DNA of 64,000 nt, from NCBI RefSeq assembly GCF_900961225.1, contig NZ_CAAHFN010000052.1, positions 18,904 through 82,903 on the forward strand. Reading direction: 5' to 3'. Source of the DNA: Modicisalibacter radicis. Lineage in GTDB: Bacteria; Pseudomonadota; Gammaproteobacteria; Pseudomonadales; Halomonadaceae. This document shows positions 9,282 through 16,987 of the stretch, one piece after another (position 1 is the stretch's first letter; the number at the start of each line of letters is the position of its first letter). Position numbers and translations under genes: made by a program. Under the pieces are notes generated by a model. That model did no database searches, was not told the DNA's origin, and worked only from the letters and a program-made list of their open reading frames with translations.

Positions 9282-9528
9282 CTAGGGTTGCAAGTTGACC
9301 TTTGACTAGTCGCGGGCATTCGGCTGGGACCGTGCAATTTTGTGATGAACCGGATGCAGCAGCACCATTGCAACGAAGGCTTCGTGCTGCACCGTCCGGT
9401 GAGCATCAGGTGAATGTAGTGGCGGGCACATGAGCACGCTTGAATTTCGTGATTCTGGTGGCGGTTGCCACGGTACGTTATCGATCCCTACGAGATGCTT
9501 TGCGAATTTCTAGATATTGGAGAGAACG
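9282..9528. other. Intergenic spacer without recognisable gene
   Basis: 247 bp between the cupin and the G3E GTPase. I see no credible ORF, RNA gene or clear terminator. A GGAGAG at 9519-9524 serves as ribosome-binding site for the downstream gene. Confidence 0.4.
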
Positions 9529-10488
9529 ATGCAGAGCATTACAGCCGAGCTTGGAGTTACTGTAGTGGCGGGCTTCTTGGGGGCCGGGAAGACGACGCTG
9601 GTGAACCATTTGCTGCATCATTCCGGTGGTCGCCGGCTAGGGGTTATGGTCAATGATTTCGGCGCACTCAATATCGATGAAGCGCTCATTGATGAGCGCC
9701 GAGAGGATCTGATTACTCTGAGCAATGGCTGCGTATGCTGCAGCTTGCAGGGTGAGCTTTCGTCTTCCATCGAGTCGATGATCCGTCGTAGTGGAGAGCA
9801 ACTAGATCATTTGTTGATTGAATGTAGCGGCGTTTCGGATCCGGAGCGGGTGGTGAACGTGCTGCAATATCCCCGCATCCGCGCGAGGGCACGATTGGAC
9901 GCAGTCATCACGCTGGTTGATGCCGCGCTGGATTACACTGGCTTGAGCCCGGCCCTGCGGCATCTCATAGCTTCACAGGTCGATAACGCGGATCTTGTCT
10001 TGATCAATAAAACTGATCTTGTAGATGAGCAGACTATCGCACTGCTCGAGCAGGCGGTCCTGTTTCCCGGGACTCGCCACGTGAGAGTGACTCAGGCAGC
10101 ACTACCCGCGGAGTTCATCTTTTGGTCGACATTAGACGAGACGTCGTTTCGCCGCGTGCGCTCCGGCCCTCCTTCGGTGACTAGTATCGAAGCACTGGGA
10201 CTCAAGACACTGAGTTGGGAATCTCAGGGGACCGTGAACATGGACGAACTGCATGAGCTTTTACAGGGTTTTCCCAAGGAGGTAGTGCGCTTCAAGGGCA
10301 TCGTTAATCTTAGCGATGGTCGGGTCTTGGCCTTGCAGCGTGCGGCAGGCCGATTGATCAGTTGGGAGCTTGATAATGTGACAAAGAACGAGAACCGGTT
10401 GGTATTCATAGGTGAAGATTCGGCGTCTCTCTGGGAATGGCTCTCCCTGCGCTTGGAGCGGCTGACGACTCTTTCTGGTCCAGGGTAA
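9529..10488 (+). CDS. G3E-family GTPase (CobW/COG0523-like metallochaperone)
   Basis: 319-residue P-loop GTPase. Visible motifs are Walker A GFLGAGKTT (15-23), the metal-binding CxCC of COG0523 proteins at 68-71 (GCVCC), ECSGVSDP (Walker B/G3 region) and NKTD (G4 base recognition). A CobW C-terminal domain follows (TVNMDELHELLQGFPKEVVRFKGIV). ATG 9529 has GGAGAG upstream. COG0523 GTPases deliver or regulate Zn, Co or other metals for target enzymes. Location next to two metal-dependent amidohydrolases and a cupin suggests service of one of these (inference). It converges on the gntR gene. Confidence 0.88.
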   Translation: MQSITAELGVTVVAGFLGAGKTTLVNHLLHHSGGRRLGVMVNDFGALNIDEALIDERREDLITLSNGCVCCSLQGELSSSIESMIRRSGEQLDHLLIECSGVSDPERVVNVLQYPRIRARARLDAVITLVDAALDYTGLSPALRHLIASQVDNADLVLINKTDLVDEQTIALLEQAVLFPGTRHVRVTQAALPAEFIFWSTLDETSFRRVRSGPPSVTSIEALGLKTLSWESQGTVNMDELHELLQGFPKEVVRFKGIVNLSDGRVLALQRAAGRLISWELDNVTKNENRLVFIGEDSASLWEWLSLRLERLTTLSGPG

Positions 10489-10499
10489 CTAAGTTCTGT

Positions 10500-10590
10500 A
10501 GCGCCGACGGCGCTGATGCTGGCCGCTTCGCTGGACGGCGATCTCTACGTTGGCCAGACCCTCGGACCCAACAGCGGCGACGTGATGTAG
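10500..10590 (+). other. Possible coding remnant and small inverted repeat between convergent genes
   Basis: In this 139-bp gap the inverted repeat AGCGCC-GAC-GGCGCT (10500-10514) could be a weak bidirectional terminator. One plus-strand frame reads ALMLAASLDGDLYVGQTLGPNSGDVM and stops at 10588-10590. It looks protein-like but has no start or upstream body, so it may be the tail of a lost gene. I could not assign a family. Confidence 0.25.
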
Positions 10591-10627
10591 TCGCTCGGGA
10601 GCGCGTCGGTGCCCGACGGCACCGGCC

Positions 10628-11323
10628 TTATTGAGTTCCCTCGAACATGCGATGGCGGGCGTTGCCTATATGGGAGCGCATGGCGGCTTCGGCGCGCTCC
10701 GCATCCTTGTCGGCGATGGCCTCGACGATGGCCAGATGCTCGTCCTGAACCAGTTTCAGTCGCTCCCGCGATGCCATCAGCGAGAGCCGCCGGGTCAGGT
10801 TCATGCCCTCCTTGATACTCTCGTTGAGGGATTTCAGCACGGTAATATAGTAATGGTTGCTGGCGGCCTCGGTGATGGCCAGGTGAAAGCGATAGTCTTC
10901 ATCGGTGGCCAGGTCCTGCCGCGCGTTTGCCTTGCCTATGACGTCGTAGCAATGACGTATATGCTCCAGTTGCTCCGGCGTGCGCCTCATCGCCGCGAGG
11001 TGTGCCGCCCGGGATTCCACGTCGGCGCGAAACTCGAAGCAGCGTTGGATGTCGGCAATGCTCGAGATGGGGGCAAACTGCAAGACGGCGCTGTCGGGCT
11101 GGCGGATCACGAAGCTGCCGGACCCGCGCCGAGAGACCACCAGCTCGTCTTCCTTGAGCCGGGCCAGTGCGTCGCGCAGCACGGGGCGAGAGACTTCGTA
11201 TCTTTGGCATAACTGGGCTTCGGTCGGGAGCTTCTTGTGAACCGGGTAGTGGCCGTCGATGATTGCCGCCAGGATCTTTTCGTAGACCGCCGAAGCCAGT
11301 GAAAATTTTTCGTCGCCTGCCAT
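10628..11323 (-). CDS. GntR-family (FCD/FadR-type) transcriptional regulator
   Basis: 231-residue regulator. The N-terminal GntR wHTH (residues 6-74: VYEKILAAIIDGHYPVHKKLPTEAQLCQRYEVSRPVLRDAL) is followed by an all-helical FCD ligand domain (FEFRADVESRAAHLAA, DEDYRFHLAITEAASNHYY, EHLAIVEAIADKDAERAEAAMRSHI) holding the usual Asp/His metal-carboxylate residues. AAGGCA precedes the ATG. It lies downstream of the rraA-tctCBA operon on the same strand, so it is a likely repressor of that uptake system with a carboxylic acid effector (inference). Confidence 0.9.
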   Translation of the reverse strand: MAGDEKFSLASAVYEKILAAIIDGHYPVHKKLPTEAQLCQRYEVSRPVLRDALARLKEDELVVSRRGSGSFVIRQPDSAVLQFAPISSIADIQRCFEFRADVESRAAHLAAMRRTPEQLEHIRHCYDVIGKANARQDLATDEDYRFHLAITEAASNHYYITVLKSLNESIKEGMNLTRRLSLMASRERLKLVQDEHLAIVEAIADKDAERAEAAMRSHIGNARHRMFEGTQ

Positions 11324-11354
11324 AGTGCCTTGCTCCGGTCAGAGCCCGCCCCCG

Positions 11355-11660
11355 TTATTGTGCGACAGGGGGGGCGTATCCATTCGGTCGTAGATAGCCA
11401 GCTGCCTTCTGCCCGGGAAAACCGACGTTCTCGGGTCCTGGAATGTGCTCTAGAAAGTAGGTCCTTTCCCCGGGAGGCCTCCAGGCGGCGTTAGTGCCGA
11501 TCATCGCCCAGCCCACGATGGCGAGGCCGGCCAGCCCGCGCGAGTGGATGATCGACAAGGGCCACCGGATACTCGCCGGATTTCAACGTCGAGCGCATGA
11601 CGTCGTCCTCGATGATTGGACCGAGGATGAATACCAGGATCAAGAGGCGAGCGGAAAATC
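11355..11660 (-). pseudogene. Remnant of a second TctA-type permease C-terminus (frameshifted)
   Basis: Within the 416-bp gap between gntR and tctA the minus strand reads ILVFILGPIIEDDVMRST (about 11586-11640), continued by a hydrophilic stretch. This closely follows the end of TctA proteins; the intact neighbour has GFILGPGLEEYLRRTL. A frameshift near 11545 moves the reading to a frame with SRGLAGLAIVGWAMIG, a typical last membrane helix, which ends at 11355. No start codon or upstream permease body remains. It suggests decay or recombination of a duplicated transporter gene. Confidence 0.45.
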
Positions 11661-11739
11661 ATGCTTCATTGGAAGACACTCCGTCAGCCCGAGGCCAAGC
11701 GGCCCCGGCAGCAAACTTGAAGGAATTGACGAGAAAGAG

Positions 11740-13269
11740 TCAGCCCGGACTCTCGCCACTCTTGAGCTGCACCGGCTTTCGAATGACCAGAAAGTAGATG
11801 AATACCAGCGTCAAAAGCACGAAGAACAGGCTGTCGGGCTCGGTCAGGAAGACCGATGGATCGCCGTTGGACAGCGTCAGGGTGCGTCGCAGGTACTCTT
11901 CGAGCCCCGGCCCGAGGATGAACCCGAGCAGCAGCGTCACCACCGGATAGCCGTACTGTCTCAGGTAGAAGGCCAGCACGCCCAGGAGCAGGGTCATCAT
12001 CATCTGAAAGGTCGAGTAGGTCGCGACATAGCTCCCTACCACCGCCAGCATCGCGATCGTGCCGAACAGTACGTCACGGCGAATCCTGACGATGCGGATG
12101 AAGTACGGACCCAGCAGGTACATGGTCAGCGGAATCAGGATCAGCGCACTGAAGATGAGCGAAGCCAGCATGGGGGCAATCAGCCCGGCCTGTGACTCCA
12201 TCAGTTGCGGCCCGGGCTGGATCCCGTTGATCACCAATACCCCCAGCACGATGGCGGTGATCGGATCACCGGGGATACCAAAGGTCAGCATGGGGACCAG
12301 GGCGCCACCACAGACCGCGTTGTTGGCGCTTTCCGCCGCTGCTATGCCCTGGGGGTTGCCCTTGCCGAAGCTGTCCGGCTCACGGGAGGTCCGAACCGTT
12401 TCCACGTAGGCCAGGAAGCCACCCATGGAACCGCCGGCGCCGGGCAGGGTGCCGACCAGATAGCCGATGAGGGACGACTTCAGGTAGCAGGCCGCGCCAA
12501 TGCGACGAATGGCCGAGTAGGGTGGGATGAAGTCCCGGCGACGAATCCGCGCGACCCCTTTCAGTCGCTCGCGGATGCGACGCGCCTCGGCATTCCCGGC
12601 AAGCTGGGTCAGCAGTTCGCTGATGGCGAAGGTGCCGATGATCACCGGCATCAGGTCGATGCCCGCGGCGAGTTCGCCCATGCCGAAGCTGAACCTGGCT
12701 ATCGGCATCATGGCGTCCAGTCCGACCGTGGCCAGCATCAGGCCGAGGCAGGCGGAGATCGCGGCGCGGCGCACATTGCCCCGCTGGGCGATCACGATGA
12801 CGATCAGGGCGAACAGGATCAACGCGCACTTGCCGGTGGTCTGTACCAGCAGTGACAGATCGGCGATCAGGGGTGCCAGCACGACCAGCAGCACTGCGCC
12901 GAAGACACCGCCGATCATCGAGGCGAAGGCCGCATGGCCCAGCGCAAGGGGGCCTTCGCCCCGCTGCTGCATGGGATAGCCTTCCAGTGCCGTCATCATC
13001 GAGGACGGCGCCCCCGGGATATTGATGGTGGTCGCCGTGATGCTCCCCCCGCACATCCCCGCCATATAGATGCTCGCACAGGCCATCAGTGCGGTGGTCA
13101 CATCCAGGCTGTAGGTCAACGGCAACAGCAGCGCCAGCGCCAGGGTGGCGGTCAAGCCCGGAATCGCCGAAAAGAGGGTGCCTACCAGAAAACCCGCGAC
13201 TACATAGAACAGCACCGTGGGATTCAATAACAGGCCGAAACTGGCCGCCACTTGCATCATGAAGTCCAT
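11740..13269 (-). CDS. tctA: Tripartite tricarboxylate transporter large membrane subunit TctA
   Basis: 509-residue integral membrane protein with about twelve hydrophobic segments. Family motifs are GFLVGTLFSAIPGLTATLALALLLPLTY near the N-terminus, GSITATTINIPGAPSSMMTALEGYPM, GTLPGAGGSMGGFLAY, the conserved GIAAAESANNAVCGGALVPMLTFGIPGDP, and a C-terminal GFILGPGLEEYLRR. The start lies 3 bp after the tctB stop, with GGGGATGA as ribosome-binding site. With TctB and TctC it makes a secondary transporter for an unknown carboxylate. Confidence 0.93.
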   Translation of the reverse strand: MDFMMQVAASFGLLLNPTVLFYVVAGFLVGTLFSAIPGLTATLALALLLPLTYSLDVTTALMACASIYMAGMCGGSITATTINIPGAPSSMMTALEGYPMQQRGEGPLALGHAAFASMIGGVFGAVLLVVLAPLIADLSLLVQTTGKCALILFALIVIVIAQRGNVRRAAISACLGLMLATVGLDAMMPIARFSFGMGELAAGIDLMPVIIGTFAISELLTQLAGNAEARRIRERLKGVARIRRRDFIPPYSAIRRIGAACYLKSSLIGYLVGTLPGAGGSMGGFLAYVETVRTSREPDSFGKGNPQGIAAAESANNAVCGGALVPMLTFGIPGDPITAIVLGVLVINGIQPGPQLMESQAGLIAPMLASLIFSALILIPLTMYLLGPYFIRIVRIRRDVLFGTIAMLAVVGSYVATYSTFQMMMTLLLGVLAFYLRQYGYPVVTLLLGFILGPGLEEYLRRTLTLSNGDPSVFLTEPDSLFFVLLTLVFIYFLVIRKPVQLKSGESPG

Positions 13270-13272
13270 GCG

Positions 13273-13776
13273 TCATCCCCACAGCGTCGGCAGACGGATA
13301 TTGAAGATTTCATTGAAGATCAGAAACCCGAGGGCGGTAATCGCCAGGGCGATGACGGCCTTGATCGGCCATTTCTCGAGTCCCGAAAAGAACAGCATCA
13401 CCACCAGCACATAAGCCAGGGTGGAAAGCCCGTAACCCAGCGTCTGGAAACTCAGCACATAGACCAGGGTCGCCAGCATCAGAAGAAGTTCGGGCGGCCA
13501 CCGACGCCTCGACTCGGAACGTTGCGCGCTCGCCGCGGAGGAGGAAGGTGGCCCGGCACGGAGCGCCGCCCACCACTGCAGCGTACACAGCAGCACGGCG
13601 AGTACACCGACCAGCAAGGGAAAGAAAGAAGGCGTGAGCTTGCCCCCGGCGACGGGAGGCCCCATGGCGATACTGCCCGCCAGATACCCCAGCGACAACA
13701 GCGCCAGTACGCCATGGAACCAGGCCGCTCCGGAACGAAGCGCGCGCCTGAGAAAATAAGGAGCTCGACAAGACAT
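13273..13776 (-). CDS. tctB: Tripartite tricarboxylate transporter small membrane subunit TctB
   Basis: 167-residue membrane protein with four hydrophobic segments: WFHGVLALLSLGYLAGSIAM, LTPSFFPLLVGVLAVLLC, LLLMLATLVYVLSFQTLGYGLSTLAYVLVVMLFF and AVIALAITALGFLIFNEIFNI. These match the weakly conserved TctB family. ATG 13776 is preceded by GAGAGGTG. A hairpin in the 174-bp gap to tctC suggests that tctBA is expressed below tctC. Confidence 0.88.
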   Translation of the reverse strand: MSCRAPYFLRRALRSGAAWFHGVLALLSLGYLAGSIAMGPPVAGGKLTPSFFPLLVGVLAVLLCTLQWWAALRAGPPSSSAASAQRSESRRRWPPELLLMLATLVYVLSFQTLGYGLSTLAYVLVVMLFFSGLEKWPIKAVIALAITALGFLIFNEIFNIRLPTLWG

Positions 13777-13904
13777 GCAACACCTCTCTCGGCCTCCTGC
13801 CACGGGAAGCCGGCTACACAATGATCGTTGAGGTCCCGAGGGGCGGCAGGTTCTCGATGGGCATCCCGCCTTCCCTGCGATGAAGCGCCAGCGAAACTCG
13901 GTAT

Positions 13905-13937
13905 CGGCGAGGGAAGGGGGGCAACCTTCCCTCGCCG
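13905..13937 (-). terminator. Strong hairpin between tctC and tctB (attenuator or mRNA-stabilising)
   Basis: CGGCGAGGGAAGG (13905-13917) pairs perfectly with CCTTCCCTCGCCG (13925-13937) around a 7-base loop. It lies just after the tctC stop on the transcribed strand. No U-run follows, so partial termination or 3'-end protection of the binding-protein message is more likely than full termination. Confidence 0.6.
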
Positions 13938-13950
13938 GGCCGTCAGGCGC

Positions 13951-14958
13951 CTAGAGGCCCAGTTCATCCATGGCGTCGTAGGTCCGCTCTTGATAGTCGT
14001 CGATCCACTCCGTCACTTCCTCGCTGCCAAGCCAGCCCGGCGTGACGCCGATGCTGGTGACCCACTGCTGAAACTCGTCGCTCGAATAGGCCTCGTGATA
14101 GAGGGACTCGAGGGTGTCGAGGGTGTCCTCGGGCGTGTTGGCCGGGGCGGCCAGGACGATGAAGCTGCCGGTCTCGAGATCCACCCCGAATTCGCTGATC
14201 GGTGGAACCTCGGGGTAGGCCGGGTTCTGTTCGGAAGACAGCTCGACCACCCCGATGGCATCACCCGACGACAGGATGCCGGAGAAGTCCCCCAGGCTCG
14301 AGATCGCCGCGTCGATCTCGCCCGACAGCAGCGCCTCGGTCTCGGCGGTGGACGAGCCCGGGTAAGAAACGACGTTGAAGGATACGCCGGTGGCCGCTTC
14401 CAGCCGGCGCACGGCCAGGTACGGACCCGACCCCTGGGGCGCCACGCCAATGCGCACCGTGCCCGGGTCGGCCTCGGCCGCCTCGATCAGTTCCTCATAG
14501 GAAGAGAAGCCCGACTGCTTCGACACCACGATGGAGTCTGCCTCCTGGGTGACACGAGCAAAGGGCGCGAGTCTGTCGAGGGAATAGCCCGGCACCATGT
14601 TGCCGCGGGGCAGGGTGATGACACTGTCGTAGGTGAGCACGCCGATGGTGTGACCGTCGGGCCGCGCCTTGGCCAGTTGCATCAGGCCGGTGGCGGTCAC
14701 CGCTCCGCCGATGTTCTCGACGTAGATGGACGTGTCCAGCGACTGTTCCGCCAGGCTGCTGATCTTGCGTGAAATCGCATCGGCACCGCCGCCGGCGGGC
14801 CATGGCACGATCATGCGGATATCCCGCTGAGGAAAATCGGCATGCGCATGAGGCCCTATCACCGCGCCAGCCAGCACTGTGCCAGCGAGCACTCCACCCG
14901 CGACACCGCGGGCGAGACGTTGATGGGCAGACCGGGCCAGGTTATCGAAAGCAAACAT
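13951..14958 (-). CDS. tctC: Tripartite tricarboxylate transporter substrate-binding protein TctC
   Basis: 335-residue periplasmic binding protein. The signal peptide has an Arg/Ala-rich start, a hydrophobic core (VAGGVLAGTVLAGAVIG) and an AHA-DF cleavage region. The mature domain begins with the Bug/TctC hallmark PQRDIRMIVPWPAGGGADAISR, followed by VENIGGAVTATGLMQLAKARPDGHTIG. ATG 14958 follows CAGGAG. It binds a small carboxylate for TctAB; the co-transcribed RraA-like enzyme suggests a 2-oxoacid or hydroxyacid ligand (inference). Confidence 0.92.
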   Translation of the reverse strand: MFAFDNLARSAHQRLARGVAGGVLAGTVLAGAVIGPHAHADFPQRDIRMIVPWPAGGGADAISRKISSLAEQSLDTSIYVENIGGAVTATGLMQLAKARPDGHTIGVLTYDSVITLPRGNMVPGYSLDRLAPFARVTQEADSIVVSKQSGFSSYEELIEAAEADPGTVRIGVAPQGSGPYLAVRRLEAATGVSFNVVSYPGSSTAETEALLSGEIDAAISSLGDFSGILSSGDAIGVVELSSEQNPAYPEVPPISEFGVDLETGSFIVLAAPANTPEDTLDTLESLYHEAYSSDEFQQWVTSIGVTPGWLGSEEVTEWIDDYQERTYDAMDELGL

Positions 14959-15010
14959 TGGCGACTCCTGAATATTATGATTGTGGGCGGATCGAAGCGA
15001 CTCGCTGCCG

Positions 15011-15754
15011 TCAGCGAGTCGCTTGGCTCCGCAGGTAGGCCTGATATTCTTCGCGGGCCTTTTCGTTGGGCGGATACAGGCCAATGACCGCCGCGCCAGC
15101 GTTCACCTTCTCGAGCACATAGGCTTCGAAGGCTTCCATTCCGGCGGCTTCCTCGGCGACCTCGTCAGCCAGCTCGAGCGGCACCACGATGACGCCATCG
15201 CCGTCACCCACCAGGACATCCCCCGGGTAGACCGGCACGCCGCCGCAGCCGATGGGCCGTTGAATATCCACCGCGTGATGCTTGGTCAGGTTGGTCGGCG
15301 CGCTGGGCTTGGTGCAGAACACGGGCATCGACATCGTCTCGACATACTCCGAGTCGCGAACGCCGGCGTCGGATACGAAGCCCACGCACTCGCGGACCTG
15401 GAGCCGTGTCAGCAGAATGCTTCCCGCACTGGCGGCGCTGGCATCCTGGCGGCAGTCCGAGACCAGTACGCGGCCCGGCGGCACGCTTTCCACCGCGAGA
15501 CGCTGAGGATGCTGGGGGTCATGGAAAGTGGCGACCACGTCCAGGTCTTCACGGGCAGGGATATAGCGCAGTGTGTAGGCCTGCCCCACCATCTTGACCT
15601 GGGAGTGGTTCATGCGTCCGACGTTTTGGATATAGGTGTTCTTCAGGCCGCGCTTGTGCAGCAAGGTATGCAGTGAGGCGGTCGAGGCCCGCACCAGGCG
15701 CTCGCGGGTGATGTCGGAGAGTTCATCGTGGGGGTAGTCGTTGATTACGCTCAT
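15011..15754 (-). CDS. RraA-family protein (HMG/CHA aldolase or oxaloacetate decarboxylase-like)
   Basis: 247-residue protein of the RraA/4-hydroxy-4-methyl-2-oxoglutarate aldolase family. Conserved features are VSDCRQDASAASAGSILLTRLQ, the active-site stretch GFVSDAGVRDSEYV (Asp129, Arg133, Asp134), GGVPVYPGDVLVGDGDGVIVVP, and the C-terminal EKARE. Members cleave pyruvate-containing aldols or decarboxylate oxaloacetate with a divalent metal; some are only RNase E inhibitors. As first gene of an operon with tctCBA, a catabolic aldolase/decarboxylase role is more likely. The start at 15754 (MSVINDY) gives family length, though its ribosome-binding site is weak. Confidence 0.82.
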   Translation of the reverse strand: MSVINDYPHDELSDITRERLVRASTASLHTLLHKRGLKNTYIQNVGRMNHSQVKMVGQAYTLRYIPAREDLDVVATFHDPQHPQRLAVESVPPGRVLVSDCRQDASAASAGSILLTRLQVRECVGFVSDAGVRDSEYVETMSMPVFCTKPSAPTNLTKHHAVDIQRPIGCGGVPVYPGDVLVGDGDGVIVVPLELADEVAEEAAGMEAFEAYVLEKVNAGAAVIGLYPPNEKAREEYQAYLRSQATR

Positions 15755-15788
15755 GGCTCGGCCGAGTCGCTGTGTGGGTGATGGACCC

Positions 15789-15817
15789 ACTATAGGAAGC
15801 ACCCAAGCCGGTTTCAA
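15789..15817 (-). promoter_or_regulatory. Sigma70 promoter of rraA-tctCBA operon
   Basis: On the minus strand TTGAAA (15817-15812) and TATAGT (15794-15789) are separated by exactly 17 bp. The distance to the rraA start (15754) is suitable for a short leader. An AT-rich stretch immediately upstream could hold an operator or UP element. Confidence 0.6.
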
Positions 15818-16083
15818 ACAACTTTTTACAAATATTGGGTTTCTGAAGAAGAAGAGGCCTATGAAAGGTCAGGTTTTTACATGCAAGATTTCTAAAATTA
15901 CTTTAATATCAATATATTGAATTGAATTTTTCGGCCCGGTCGGCGAGCGTCATGTCTTCTTAGACATAGGTATTATATGGAAATATTTGTATTTAAAGGG
16001 CCGCCAGCCGCGGTGCTTGACGCCGGCTTCACCAGCCTCGCGCAGATCCTGATGAATGGCGCTTTCGCTTCCTGGCGGTGCCT
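15818..16083. other. AT-rich intergenic region upstream of rraA operon, 3' of catR
   Basis: A marked AT-rich block (about 15820-16000, including TTTAATATCAATATATTGAA) stands out from GC-rich surroundings. No ORF or RNA was recognised. The short palindrome TCAATATATTGA at 15911-15922 could be a protein-binding site. The rest, to 16083, holds nothing identifiable. Confidence 0.4.
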
Positions 16084-16986
16084 TCAGGGGTAGCGGCCGC
16101 TGCGCCGGTTTTCCACCAGCACCTCGAGGATGGCATTGGCTTCCTGCATGGCCTGTGAGGGTTGCTCGCCGCGGCGCCGGCTGCAGATGATCGGTGTGGT
16201 GATGTGCTGTTCGGCGAGCGTCACGTAAACGACGTTGTCACGCTTGAGTCGGCCGACTTGCTCGGGAACCAGCGTCACCCCCAGCTCCGAGGCAACCAGG
16301 CCGAGAGCCGTCTGCAACTCATGGGCTTCCTGGGCCACGCTGACCTTGAGTCCACGACGCCGGAACAGGCCCAGCATGAGATCGGCGAGGCTCGGCCGGG
16401 GCGACGCCGGAAACAGGATCAGCGGGTACTGGGCAAGCTCGGCCAGGGTGGGGCGGGTGTGCGCTAGCGGATGCCCGGCGGGCAGTGCGGCAATGATCGG
16501 CTCCTCGAAGAGAACTTCCTGTTCCACCTCGGGGTCATCGATCTGCAGGCGGCCGAAGCCAATATCGATGCGTCCGGCCTTGAGCGCCTGGATCTGCTGC
16601 ACCGTGGTCAGTTCGACCAGCGACAACTCGACGTTATTCTTTTGTCTCAATCCACGCACCAGCATCGGCAGCTGGCCGTAGAACAGCGAAGGCACGAAAC
16701 CTATCCCGAACATCAACAGGTTACTGCGTGCAATGTGTCGGGTGGCGGTAATGGTGGTGTCGAGTTTCTCCAGTACCTGCAGGGTATGCTCGTAGAAGAA
16801 CTGGCCCGCCGTGGTCAGGGCCAGCCCCCGCCGGCTTCGCTCGAACAGTGTGACGCCGACTTCATCCTCCAACTGATTGATCTGCCTGGTCAAAGGCGGC
16901 TGCGCCATGTTCAGCCGGCGGGCGGCTCGGGTCAGGTTCAGCTCGTCGGCCACGGCCACGAAGTAGCGCAGGTGACGCAGTTCCAT
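16084..16986 (-). CDS. catR: LysR-type regulator of catechol/benzoate genes (CatR/BenM/CatM type)
   Basis: 300-residue LysR regulator. The N-terminal wHTH MELRHLRYFVAVADELNLTRAARRL followed by AQPPLTRQINQLEDEVGVTLFER, and GIGFVPSLFYGQLPMLVRGLRQ plus LKAGRIDIGFGRLQIDDPEV of the ligand domain, match BenM/CatM/CatR closely. ATG 16986 follows GGAGGTATC. It is divergent from catBCA-benABCD, and no BenR-type AraC gene is seen. By analogy with Acinetobacter it should activate the cluster on cis,cis-muconate, possibly with benzoate. A perfect ATAC-N7-GTAT site overlaps its own ribosome-binding site. Confidence 0.9.
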   Translation of the reverse strand: MELRHLRYFVAVADELNLTRAARRLNMAQPPLTRQINQLEDEVGVTLFERSRRGLALTTAGQFFYEHTLQVLEKLDTTITATRHIARSNLLMFGIGFVPSLFYGQLPMLVRGLRQKNNVELSLVELTTVQQIQALKAGRIDIGFGRLQIDDPEVEQEVLFEEPIIAALPAGHPLAHTRPTLAELAQYPLILFPASPRPSLADLMLGLFRRRGLKVSVAQEAHELQTALGLVASELGVTLVPEQVGRLKRDNVVYVTLAEQHITTPIICSRRRGEQPSQAMQEANAILEVLVENRRSGRYP

Positions 16987-16987
16987 G

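Noticed and set aside
11494..12855. Hydrophilic open frames on the plus strand over tctA
   Set aside because: His/Gln/Gly/Asp-rich translations are typical antisense artefacts of membrane-protein genes.
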